A DNA stretch of 64,000 nt, from assembly GCF_013248905.1 (NCBI RefSeq), contig NZ_JABRVS010000001.1, forward strand, positions 1,178,001 through 1,242,000, read 5' to 3'. The notes beneath the pieces are model-generated. The model did no database searches and was not told the origin of the DNA. It worked only from the letters and a program-made list of their open reading frames with translations. Shown piece after piece: positions 25,398 to 32,770 of the stretch (the stretch's first letter is position 1; every line of letters begins with the position of its first letter). The DNA comes from Shewanella sp. VB17. GTDB lineage: Bacteria > Pseudomonadota > Gammaproteobacteria > Enterobacterales > Shewanellaceae. Made by a program: the position numbers and the translations under genes.

Positions 25398-28313
25398 TTA
25401 AGCTTCTAGCTTAGCTAGCTCATTTTTCTGCTCAGTGAGCTTGTCCATATCGCGCTGATATTCGGCTTGCTTAGCGCGCTCTTTGTCAATCACGGCAGCA
25501 GGCGCTTTAGCCACAAAGCCTTGATTAGACAATTTACCTTCGATACGGGCAAATTCATTGGCCGCTTTTTCAAGTAACTTGTCGATACGGGCCACTTCTT
25601 TAGCCACATCGATAAGGCCTGCCATTGGGATCAATAGCTCCATATCGCCAATCAATTGTGTGGTCGACATCGGGGCCACATCGTCCTGTGACATAATGGT
25701 GATCGTCTCAAGTTTGGCCAATGTAGTGAAGAAGGTTTGGTTTGCTTCAAGACGTGCACGGTCTTGCTCGCTCACACCGCGTAGCAAGGCATTAAGCGGC
25801 TTAGAGGGGGCGATGTTAAGCTCGGCGCGAATGTTACGTACCGCAACAATGACTTGCTTAACCCATTCAAGATCTTCCATTGCCTGTGTATCCACACTAT
25901 CAGCTTGATATTGTGGGAAACTTGCCAGCATTAAGCTATCGCCACTGACGCCAGCCAGTGGTTTAACCCGCAGCCAGATAGTCTCTGTCAGGTAAGGCAT
26001 CATAGGGTGCATTAAGCGCTGCATCTTCTCAAGTACCGTCACTAAGGTGTGACGAGTACCGCGAAGCTGGGCTTCAGTGCCGCTTTGCATCACAGGTTTG
26101 GTCAGCTCTAAGTACCAATCACAGAACTGGTTCCAAGTGAATTCATAAATGGTATTGGCCGCTAAATCGAAACGGTAGTTTTCCATGTGTTCATCAAAGG
26201 CCTTAACCGTTTCATTGAACAAACCGATGATCCAGCGATCGGCAATTGACAGTTCCATTTCTCCGGCTTTGCCGTTAACCAATATTTGACCGCAATCGAG
26301 TGGCTCACCCGCTTTATCGCTTTCTTCAGCGTCGTTTTGTGTTTCGGTGTTCATCAGCACGTAACGTGATGCGTTCCAAATCTTGTTACAAAAACTGCGG
26401 TAGCCGTCCAGGCGTTTCATGTCCCAGCTAATATCACGGCCGGTTGACGCCATTGAGGCCAGAGTGAAACGCAGTGCATCAGTACCATGAGCTTCAATGC
26501 CTTCACTGAATTCTTTACGGGTACTTTTCTCAATTTTTGCGGCAAGCTTTGGCTGCATCATGTTGCCGGTACGCTTGGTCACTAAAGACTCAAGACTAAT
26601 ACCATCAATCATGTCTAATGGATCGAGTACGTTGCCTTTAGACTTAGACATTTTATTACCGACTTCATCACGGATAAGACCGGTGACATACACGGTTTTA
26701 AAGGGCACTTGGGGTTTGCCGTTTTCATCTTTGATGAAATGCATGGTCATCATGATCATGCGAGCAACCCAGAAGAAGATGATATCAAAGCCGGTGACCA
26801 ACACATCTGTTGGGTGAAAGGTTTTAAAGTCAGCGGTGTCTTTTGGCCAACCTAGTGTCGAAAAAGTCCACAACGCAGAGCTAAACCAAGTATCAAGCAC
26901 ATCGTTATCCTGGCGTAAAATAACGCTACTTTCTAGGCTGTGTTTAGCGCGCACCTCAGCCTCATCACGGCCGACATAGACTTTACCCGCTTCGTCATAC
27001 CAAGCTGGAATACGATGTCCCCACCACAGTTGACGTGAGATACACCAGTCTTGAATGTCACGCATCCAAGAGTTGTACATATTTTCGTACTGCTGAGGGA
27101 CAAACTTGATATCACCGTTATCAACCGCTTCCATGGCCGTTTTTGCCATCGGCGCCACTGAGACATACCATTGATCGGTTAAAAGAGGCTCAATCACCAC
27201 CCCTGAGCGGTCGCCATGAGGCACTTTCAATCCGTGTGGGTCAATTTTTCCCAGCAGACCAAGGGTGTCTAGTTCTGCAATAATCGCCGTTCGAGCTTTG
27301 AAGCGATCGAGGCCTGCATAACGTTCAGGTATCGAGTTATCTAAATCTGTGTTACTGGTGCCGTCAGTGTTAACCACTTCAGCTGACGAACGTATCGCTG
27401 CATCGAAGGTCAAAATATTGTACATCGGTAATGCATGGCGTTTACCGACTTCATAATCGTTAAAGTCATGGGCTGGGGTTATTTTTACACAACCTGTGCC
27501 GAACGCCATGTCGACATAATCGTCGGCAACGATGGGAATAAGGCGGTTAACGATGGGCAGTATAATAAACTGACCGATTAACGATGCATAACGCTCGTCA
27601 TCCGGATGCACAGCAACGGCACTGTCACCTAACATGGTTTCAGGACGAGTGGTGGCAATTTCTAGGTAATCTTTACCGTCGGCGGTTAATGCGCCATTAG
27701 CGAGCGGGTAGCGAAAATGCCACATACTGCCTTGTTTCTCTTTGCTCTCAACTTCGAGATCGGATATCGCCGTGTGCAGAGCAGGATCCCAGTTCACTAA
27801 GCGCTTGCCGCGGTAGATAAGATCGTCTTCGTATAAGCGAACAAACACCTCTTGTACCGCTTCAGACATGCCATCGTCCATGGTGAAACGTTCGCGATCC
27901 CAATCTACAGAGGCGCCAAGGCGGCGCAGCTGTTTGGTGATGGTGCCACCAGATTCATTTTTCCAATCCCAAATACGGTCGATAAATCCTTCACGGCCAA
28001 GATCGTGGCGTGTTTTGCCTTCTTCGGCAGCGACTTTGCGCTCAACCAACATTTGAGTCGCAATACCCGCATGATCGGTACCGACCTGCCATAGGGTGTT
28101 TTTGCCCTTCATGCGCTGATAACGCGTTAAGGTATCCATAATGGTATCTTGAAAAGCATGGCCCATGTGCAGACTGCCGGTCACATTCGGTGGCGGGATC
28201 ATAATGCAATAGTTGCCTTTAGACTCATCGCCATGTGGCTTGAAATAACCTTGCTCTTCCCAGTTGGCATAAAGGGATTGTTCAATAGATTGCGGGTTGT
28301 ATGTTTTTTCCAT
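25398..28313 (-). CDS. valS: Valyl-tRNA synthetase
   Basis: This 971-residue class Ia synthetase charges tRNA-Val. The HIGH-type motif is PPPNVTGSLHMGHAF (about residues 41-55), the CP1 editing domain follows (TTRPETMLGDSAVAV, GTGCVKITPAHDFNDYEVG), and KMSKSKGNVLDP appears in the middle. The anticodon-binding domain and the C-terminal coiled-coil arm typical of ValS close the protein (RIDKLLEKAANEFARIEGKL ... about 900-971). A 62-bp piece matching codons for residues around 125-145 is duplicated about 2.8 kb away at 30727-30788. The upstream neighbour is holC, as in most gammaproteobacteria. Confidence 0.97.
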   Translation of the reverse strand: MEKTYNPQSIEQSLYANWEEQGYFKPHGDESKGNYCIMIPPPNVTGSLHMGHAFQDTIMDTLTRYQRMKGKNTLWQVGTDHAGIATQMLVERKVAAEEGKTRHDLGREGFIDRIWDWKNESGGTITKQLRRLGASVDWDRERFTMDDGMSEAVQEVFVRLYEDDLIYRGKRLVNWDPALHTAISDLEVESKEKQGSMWHFRYPLANGALTADGKDYLEIATTRPETMLGDSAVAVHPDDERYASLIGQFIILPIVNRLIPIVADDYVDMAFGTGCVKITPAHDFNDYEVGKRHALPMYNILTFDAAIRSSAEVVNTDGTSNTDLDNSIPERYAGLDRFKARTAIIAELDTLGLLGKIDPHGLKVPHGDRSGVVIEPLLTDQWYVSVAPMAKTAMEAVDNGDIKFVPQQYENMYNSWMRDIQDWCISRQLWWGHRIPAWYDEAGKVYVGRDEAEVRAKHSLESSVILRQDNDVLDTWFSSALWTFSTLGWPKDTADFKTFHPTDVLVTGFDIIFFWVARMIMMTMHFIKDENGKPQVPFKTVYVTGLIRDEVGNKMSKSKGNVLDPLDMIDGISLESLVTKRTGNMMQPKLAAKIEKSTRKEFSEGIEAHGTDALRFTLASMASTGRDISWDMKRLDGYRSFCNKIWNASRYVLMNTETQNDAEESDKAGEPLDCGQILVNGKAGEMELSIADRWIIGLFNETVKAFDEHMENYRFDLAANTIYEFTWNQFCDWYLELTKPVMQSGTEAQLRGTRHTLVTVLEKMQRLMHPMMPYLTETIWLRVKPLAGVSGDSLMLASFPQYQADSVDTQAMEDLEWVKQVIVAVRNIRAELNIAPSKPLNALLRGVSEQDRARLEANQTFFTTLAKLETITIMSQDDVAPMSTTQLIGDMELLIPMAGLIDVAKEVARIDKLLEKAANEFARIEGKLSNQGFVAKAPAAVIDKERAKQAEYQRDMDKLTEQKNELAKLEA

Positions 28314-28344
28314 GGAGGACGCTTCTCAACACTAAATTTAGGGG

Positions 28345-28797
28345 TTATTGACTTGCATCTTGGGTCTGTAATACCACACCCAAACTTCGATATTGGCGGT
28401 AGCGTTCGCGGGCGATCGCTTTTTGTCCAGCATCATTGGCAACGAAATCGATAATTTGACCAAAGTTTACCGCAAAAGAGGGCACTTGGTCTGCAAGATT
28501 AATCAGAAGATGACGATTTTTATTTGGGCCTAGGTTATCAAAGCCTATTTCCACCGGCGCACCCGTGCTTGGCCCTTCACCTTTTAGATTGTGTGGCACA
28601 AAAGATTGCGGCTCAAATTTCCATAAAAGCTCATCTACATCATAGGCTTGTGCTTTATCTTGGCTATGAATATACACCAGTTGCTGCGCGATAAAAGCCT
28701 GCTGAGCAAGTTCACAGGCAAATTGGTGCACGTGTTCAATGGACTCTGCGGGGCTACAGGCTTTTGCTGGCATCACGTAAAACAGGGCGTTGGGCAT
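28345..28797 (-). CDS. holC: DNA polymerase III chi subunit
   Basis: This 150-residue clamp-loader accessory protein links the polymerase holoenzyme to SSB. Recognisable features are the N-terminal ALFYVM strand, FACELAQQAFIAQQLVYIHSQDKAQAYDVDELLWKF and the FVPHN...PVEIG segment typical of HolC. It starts at ATG 28797 and ends 31 bp before valS, the conserved order. Confidence 0.9.
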   Translation of the reverse strand: MPNALFYVMPAKACSPAESIEHVHQFACELAQQAFIAQQLVYIHSQDKAQAYDVDELLWKFEPQSFVPHNLKGEGPSTGAPVEIGFDNLGPNKNRHLLINLADQVPSFAVNFGQIIDFVANDAGQKAIARERYRQYRSLGVVLQTQDASQ

Positions 28798-29007
28798 TAT
28801 TTCGCTCTATATTGGGCTGAGTTTGGATTAAATGAAACTTTCATTATAGGAAGAATTTTACACTAGATGCCGCGAGTGTTCAGCCATTATTTGGTAGCTG
28901 TTGAATTGGTATTTCTATCGAGGTTTATTTGGTACGTTCACCTTGGTTGTTTTTTCATTGCTTGCAGGTAAGGTGGGAGTTACTTGTCTGATAACAATAT
29001 TTAGTCA

Positions 29008-29097
29008 CTTGTCGGATAACAAGTGTTAAATATCTTTTTAGTTGGGTTCATTGGGCGAATTTGGTGTTTGACTGGTTTGCTGATAGCCAAAGTTTCA
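29008..29097 (+). repeat. Direct repeat unit, copy 1 (~90 bp)
   Basis: It begins CTTGTCGGATAACAAG, continues TTAAATATCTTTTT...GGGTTCATTGGG and ends CCAAAGTTTCA. It matches copy 2 at 29133-29223 with scattered substitutions and one or two small indels. Both copies are in the same orientation, about 35 bp apart. Confidence 0.75.
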
Positions 29098-29132
29098 TTG
29101 GTGTTTATTGCTTGCAGCAGGTCAATACCTCC

Positions 29133-29223
29133 CTTGTCGGATAACAAGTTTTAAATATCTTTTTTATTGGGTTCATTGGGCAGGTTTGGTGTTTGGTCGG
29201 CTTGCTGATGAACCAAAGTTTCA
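29133..29223 (+). repeat. Direct repeat unit, copy 2 (~91 bp)
   Basis: Second copy of the 29008-29097 repeat, starting with the same CTTGTCGGATAACAAG palindrome and ending CCAAAGTTTCA. Divergence between copies indicates an old duplication or independent insertions. Confidence 0.75.
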
Positions 29224-29257
29224 AATTTAATTAATCACCTGCCGTGGGCCTATGTGC

Positions 29258-29339
29258 AGATACTTCTGCGAGACGCTGTAAAGCCATCCATGGCCGCTTT
29301 ACGGTTTCATCCTTGAAACCGAAACTCGCAGCCGTATCT
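29258..29339. repeat. Nested-hairpin (four-way) non-coding element
   Basis: Nested complementary arms are visible: AGATAC (29258-29263) with GTATCT (29334-29339), and CTGCGAG (29266-29272) with CTCGCAG (29325-29331). They enclose two hairpins: GTAAAGC (29278-29284) / GCTTTAC (29296-29302), and GGTTTC (29303-29308) / GAAACC (29315-29320). The first loop contains a further palindrome GCCATCCATGGC. The fold is too regular to be chance. It may be a dispersed repeat element or a structured RNA. Confidence 0.7.
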
Positions 29340-29523
29340 ACACTTTTGTCAAAAGCAAAGAAGTGTATTTCTTCGATTTGGGTTTATCTGGCCGTAACAC
29401 GGTTTTGGACAAAGGTCAGTTAGCGCTTAAGCTCTGAAAGCAACGATTACCATTAGGAAACTTATGGAAATTGAAAATTAGTCAACGTCGTCAACTGCCG
29501 GAGGTCAGATTGCACGACCTTAG

Positions 29524-30258
29524 TTAGCCATTTATCTCTTCTAACTGGACAACGACACCAGAATGCTCAGGTTTATCCCAATAAATTCCAGCTCCAGTAT
29601 TGAAATCCTTTTTATTAAGTACCATATCTTCTGATTGAGACTCATACAAAATGAACCTGTAACTTTGAATTAAGTTTACTTCTGGTGTATCTGTTTCGAT
29701 TGAAATACTTAGCTTATATTCACCTGGCTTCCATATAAACTTCGAATCAAAAATTTCATTGAATGGTAAAACATAGCTGTCTTCAGCAAAGCACATTACT
29801 TCATTGCCTTTAGCTTTCTTTAATTCGAATATTCTTTCTTTTAACTTTTTCTCAGAATCACGATAACTCTTTTCTTCTTCTCTACCGAAAAAATTTAATA
29901 CATTGACCAAGTTTGACCATTCTTCATCAGGGGCAAGAGAAAAGCTTGTTAATAATACGTTTGAATTATTTGAAGGGTCTGGAACATAATTTTGCCCCAA
30001 TAAGTTAGCGACTTCATTTTTTTCCCTCTCTATAATTGCGCGAATATTCTTAATTCTCACTTTTCGACCACCAACATTTCTAAGAATAAGGTGGATTTGA
30101 AGGTGAGGATTCCCGATTTTGTGTGTTAAACATACTCTAGAATAGAGCTCTAACTCTATTTTTGCTTTCTTAAACCATATGGCTATTGGGGGACACTGCG
30201 ACAAAACTAGGGCAATCAGAGCAACTAAAAATGACCAAAATTTCCAATCATCTAACAT
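29524..30258 (-). CDS. Hypothetical membrane-anchored protein
   Basis: This 244-residue protein starts at ATG 30258 with one N-terminal membrane helix (about 5-29, FWSFLVALIALVLSQCPPIAIWF). A soluble region follows: a beta-rich first half (IELELYSRVCLTHKIGNPHLQIHLILRNVGG), a highly charged helical stretch (about 125-150, REEEKSYRDSEKKLKERIFELKKAKG split around a loop) and a beta-rich end. No family is recognised. It is AT-rich, bounded on both sides by repeat-bearing non-coding DNA and has no operon partner, which suggests an acquired gene. Confidence 0.65.
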   Translation of the reverse strand: MLDDWKFWSFLVALIALVLSQCPPIAIWFKKAKIELELYSRVCLTHKIGNPHLQIHLILRNVGGRKVRIKNIRAIIEREKNEVANLLGQNYVPDPSNNSNVLLTSFSLAPDEEWSNLVNVLNFFGREEEKSYRDSEKKLKERIFELKKAKGNEVMCFAEDSYVLPFNEIFDSKFIWKPGEYKLSISIETDTPEVNLIQSYRFILYESQSEDMVLNKKDFNTGAGIYWDKPEHSGVVVQLEEING

Positions 30259-30651
30259 GAATTACTTCCTTCACTTGAATACTTTCCCATGGCTCACAAC
30301 TTATTGAATAGCTGCTCGATAATATTCCGATTCCAATTACAATTTAGTAGCAATTAATACGCTCTAACTGACTGTTTATTAGCAATAAAATCATATAATT
30401 TAAGATTAGCTCGCTCAATATCAAGTCCATAAAATTGAACGCCTTGATGTAGAGGTATCTACAACCTGTTCATAGACAGGATCTTAAGCCCAACATAATA
30501 AAAAGATAGAAAAAAGGCTTCATTTGTGATCAAATCATTTCGCCAAAAACAACATCAATCACTCAGAAGCCGATGTCTATTATTTCAGTAAAAGAGCAAA
30601 TAACCAAGTTTTTCACACCTTCTATTTTAATTGAGCAAGCAAAGAATGCTA

Positions 30652-30677
30652 AATATGGACAGGCATAGTTAATGGCG
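30652..30677 (+). repeat. Short REP-like repeat, copy 1
   Basis: The unit AATATGGACAGGCATAGTTA plus ATGGCG. Other copies in the same orientation are at 30702-30727, 30913-30934 (lacking GGCG) and 30953-30978. All lie within 400 bp upstream of a REP-associated tyrosine transposase gene, which suggests they are its recognised ends or targets. Confidence 0.8.
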
Positions 30678-30701
30678 AGCAAAGAATGCTAAATATTGCT
30701 A

Positions 30702-30727
30702 AATATGGACAGGCATAGTTAATGGCG
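30702..30727 (+). repeat. Short REP-like repeat, copy 2
   Basis: Identical to copy 1. Its GGCG end abuts the valS fragment directly. The sequence before it repeats GCTAAATAT seen before copy 1. Confidence 0.8.
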
Positions 30728-30788
30728 GTGAAACGTTCGCGATCCCAATCCACAGACGCCCCAAGTCGGCGCAGCTGCTTAGTGATGG
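30727..30788 (-). pseudogene. 62-bp internal valS fragment
   Basis: Aligned by eye with valS positions 27882-27943, it differs at six of 62 bases. All six fall at silent positions: the minus-strand reading gives the same residues from ITKQLRRLG to DRERFT. It has no start, no continuation and cannot be functional. It sits between REP-like copies 2 and 3. The silent-only differences indicate origin from a valS that was under selection after diverging from the resident gene, for example from a related strain. Confidence 0.85.
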
Positions 30789-30912
30789 GGCGTTGTTGCC
30801 TAAACATATAATCATCCGAAATTGGGGTGTAAACAGCATAAAATCTCGAAAAAATGAATGCTGAAAACAACTGAACGCATGAAACATGCATGCCTTCGTT
30901 GCTCCGAACAAA

Positions 30913-30934
30913 AATATGGACAGGCATAGTTAAT
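30913..30934 (+). repeat. Short REP-like repeat, copy 3 (truncated)
   Basis: AATATGGACAGGCATAGTTA followed by AT, lacking the GGCG end. It is followed by AACAAAAATATGAACAAAAATATGG, a slippage-like duplication leading into copy 4. Confidence 0.75.
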
Positions 30935-30952
30935 AACAAAAATATGAACAAA

Positions 30953-30978
30953 AATATGGACAGGCATAGTTAATGGCG
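30953..30978 (+). repeat. Short REP-like repeat, copy 4
   Basis: Full unit including ATGGCG, ending 54 bp before the transposase start codon. It is the copy nearest the transposase and therefore the best candidate for its left end. Confidence 0.8.
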
Positions 30979-31032
30979 AGAATTTTGCTATCCGACTAAT
31001 ATTTAGTTACTGGTAGTAGATAGGATCCAGTT

Positions 31033-32001
31033 ATGCCTCGTCCCAGAAGTACTCAAATCAGTCTTGAAGACACATTATATTACCATTGCTGTAGTAGAAC
31101 AGTTCGGCGCGCTTTTATAGCGGGAGTTGATGATTATTCAGGTAAGTCTTATGAGCATCGGCGAGGGTGGATAGAAGCGCAGATACTTAATCTGGCAGAT
31201 ATCTTCGCTATAGATGTTGCAGCCTATGCGGTGATGAGTAACCACTTACATGTGGTGCTGCGAATTGATATTGAATCGGCTAATAGCTGGAGTGATAGAG
31301 AGGTTGTAGAGCGATGGCATCATTGTTTTAATGGGTCTGAATTGAGCCAAATTTTTGTTAAGGGTGAGGTGATAGAAGAGCATCAAGTCGCTAAGTTAAG
31401 ACACCTAGTGGCGACTTATCGCTCACGATTGTGTGATATTAGCTGGTTTATGAGGTGTCTTAATGAGCCTATCGCGAGAAAAGCGAATCAAGAGGATAAT
31501 TGTACAGGGCATTTCTGGGAAGGTAGATTTAAGAGCCAAGCGTTACTCGATGAAGCGGCAGTGTTGGCCTGTATGGCCTATGTAGAACTCAATCCTATCC
31601 GCGCAGAAATGGCTGATACGCCGGAGCAGTCAGACCACACGAGTATTCAGCTTAGAATAAAGTCAGCTTTAAGTGGCAATCAGCCTGACGAGCTACTGCC
31701 ATTTATTGGTAATGAGCGGCTTCATGAGTCCAAAGGAATAAACTTTGTACTGAAGGACTACCTAGAGTTGGTTGATGAAACAGGCAGAATGATGCGTAAT
31801 GACAAGCGAGGTAGTATTTCAATCAATTCAGCAAAGATACTGAGCAGGTTGAATATTTCAACAGATAATGGGATTAAACTGACTTCTGATTTTGGTAAGC
31901 TTTTTCATGGTCCAGTAGGGACATTACAAGAACTGACGAGTTATTGTGAACATTTAGAGAAACGGCGGCGGCATTTTTCTCAGTGTTGTCAGTATTTTTA
32001 A
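31033..32001 (+). CDS. REP-associated tyrosine transposase (IS200/Y1 HUH family)
   Basis: This 322-residue Y1-type transposase has the HUH metal motif HLH in MSNHLHVVLR (His71, His73). The family segments TGHFWEGRFKSQALLDEAAVLACMAYVELNPIRAEMA (about 155-195) are also typical. Candidate catalytic Tyr lies in the helix around RHLVATYRSRL. Such single-stranded DNA transposases (RAYTs) act on palindromic REP sequences and usually occur as a single domesticated copy. It starts at ATG 31033 after GGATCC. Four short direct repeats lie upstream and a 12-bp inverted repeat lies downstream (32097-32148). Confidence 0.85.
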   Translation: MPRPRSTQISLEDTLYYHCCSRTVRRAFIAGVDDYSGKSYEHRRGWIEAQILNLADIFAIDVAAYAVMSNHLHVVLRIDIESANSWSDREVVERWHHCFNGSELSQIFVKGEVIEEHQVAKLRHLVATYRSRLCDISWFMRCLNEPIARKANQEDNCTGHFWEGRFKSQALLDEAAVLACMAYVELNPIRAEMADTPEQSDHTSIQLRIKSALSGNQPDELLPFIGNERLHESKGINFVLKDYLELVDETGRMMRNDKRGSISINSAKILSRLNISTDNGIKLTSDFGKLFHGPVGTLQELTSYCEHLEKRRRHFSQCCQYF

Positions 32002-32096
32002 ATAGGCTAATAGCTTCATTCACTTCAGTTAATTCGCTCATTTTAAATGAGTCAGTTAACATTGTCTGAATTTCATTATTTCCTCTTTTAAATAAT

Positions 32097-32148
32097 AAAT
32101 CCAACCAGATTACACACGTTGATATGTATAAATTGGCTGGTTGGATTT
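32097..32148. repeat. 12-bp inverted repeat after the transposase
   Basis: AAATCCAACCAG (32097-32108) and CTGGTTGGATTT (32137-32148) are perfect reverse complements with a 28-base loop. It could be the transposase transcript's hairpin or the right boundary structure of the element. Confidence 0.7.
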
Positions 32149-32242
32149 TATCAGTAGGAGGCTGATTGAACACTCGTTTTATATTCGATATGTTGTTGAT
32201 TTTTTAGTGGGTGGCTTGATTTTTATGTTCAACGGGAGACCA

Positions 32243-32320
32243 GCTAGAAGTCAGTTCGCTTTCACGCCAGATACAAACCTGTATCCGCATCATTACAATG
32301 CGGCATTCGCTTTTTCTAGC
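32243..32320. repeat. Nested-hairpin non-coding element
   Basis: Outer arms GCTAGAA (32243-32249) and TTCTAGC (32314-32320) enclose two back-to-back hairpins: GATACA/TGTATC (32270-32275, 32280-32285, loop AACC) and CCGCAT/ATGCGG (32285-32290, 32298-32303). The layout parallels the unrelated-sequence element at 29258-29339. It may be a dispersed repeat or an RNA structure. Confidence 0.65.
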
Positions 32321-32453
32321 CTTTTTTATCTGCATTACTATCGGTAGCCTTCGCAGGCCACTTTCCCAAAGGGTGCAATACAGGCTTACCCTGTTCTCCG
32401 TATGTCGCGTAACGTCAGGTTAGATGCCGATATAGTGCGGGGAGTTATTTCGG

Positions 32454-32612
32454 CTACTTGATGAGCTGTTTTTTATTCAGCCATAAATAGACCATAAAGC
32501 CAATAAAACCACCAATAGATATAGGCTTACCACTACCAAAGACTAATATTAATAACCAATAACCTTGTGCAGGTCCTAAAGATCCTCTATTTAATACATC
32601 AAATAACATCAT
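32454..32612 (-). CDS. Small hydrophobic ORF, probably a gene remnant
   Basis: A 52-codon reading frame begins with two ATGs and encodes a hydrophobic peptide: MMLFDVLNRGSLGPAQGY, then a membrane segment WLLILVFGSGKPISIGGFIG..., ending in KKQLIK. Composition looks coding and a positively charged end follows the membrane helices. An in-frame stop lies just upstream, while a better ribosome site with ATG (AAAATGAAAGCG, minus strand near 32670) reads in another frame. That suggests a frameshifted remnant of a slightly longer small membrane protein. Confidence 0.4.
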   Translation of the reverse strand: MMLFDVLNRGSLGPAQGYWLLILVFGSGKPISIGGFIGFMVYLWLNKKQLIK

Positions 32613-32770
32613 TAAAGCGCTAATCGAAATGTTTATAAACTTTGGTTCAATCTATTCCTCGCTTTCATTTTAATGGCTTTTCGTTGTACTCTGGGATGCA
32701 ATCAACAAGATTCTAAGCATTAAAGCGAGGAATTAAGATAACTACAATGATAATAATCGACGAGGTTTGA

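Larger units (their letters stand above)
28798..29523. other. Repeat-rich non-coding region after holC
   Basis: About 725 bp without a credible gene. It holds two ~90-bp direct repeats (29008-29097 and 29133-29223) built around the small palindrome CTTGTcggataACAAG, and a degenerate third CTTGTCTGATAACAA at 28983. A strongly folded element follows at 29258-29339. The holC/valS promoter must also be in the first part, but I could not fix it. Confidence 0.7.
30259..31032. other. Repeat island upstream of the REP-associated transposase
   Basis: About 770 bp of non-coding DNA. The first 380 bp show nothing specific apart from the promoter side of the orphan gene. From 30652 to 30978 it carries four direct copies of AATATGGACAGGCATAGTTAAT(GGCG), small duplications of flanking sequence such as GCAAAGAATGCTAAATATT, a 62-bp valS fragment and a GCATGaaaCATGC hairpin (about 30878-30890). 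Confidence 0.75.
32002..32453. other. Non-coding region downstream of the transposase
   Basis: No gene is credible here. It contains the inverted repeat at 32097-32148 and the folded element at 32243-32320. GC-richer sequence from 32345 to 32450 looks like part of the same repeat family as the folded element but shows no ORF with a start. Confidence 0.6.

Noticed and set aside
30649..30951. Minus-strand ORFs of 70-100 codons over the repeat array
   Set aside because: They only translate the repeats and the valS fragment; no ribosome site or protein-like composition.
28798..32450. CRISPR array in the repeat-rich region
   Set aside because: Repeats are few, irregularly spaced and not separated by unique spacers of constant length; no cas gene is present.
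32243..32450. Integron attC site
   Set aside because: The fold is recombination-site-like, but the conserved core sites and an integrase are not visible.
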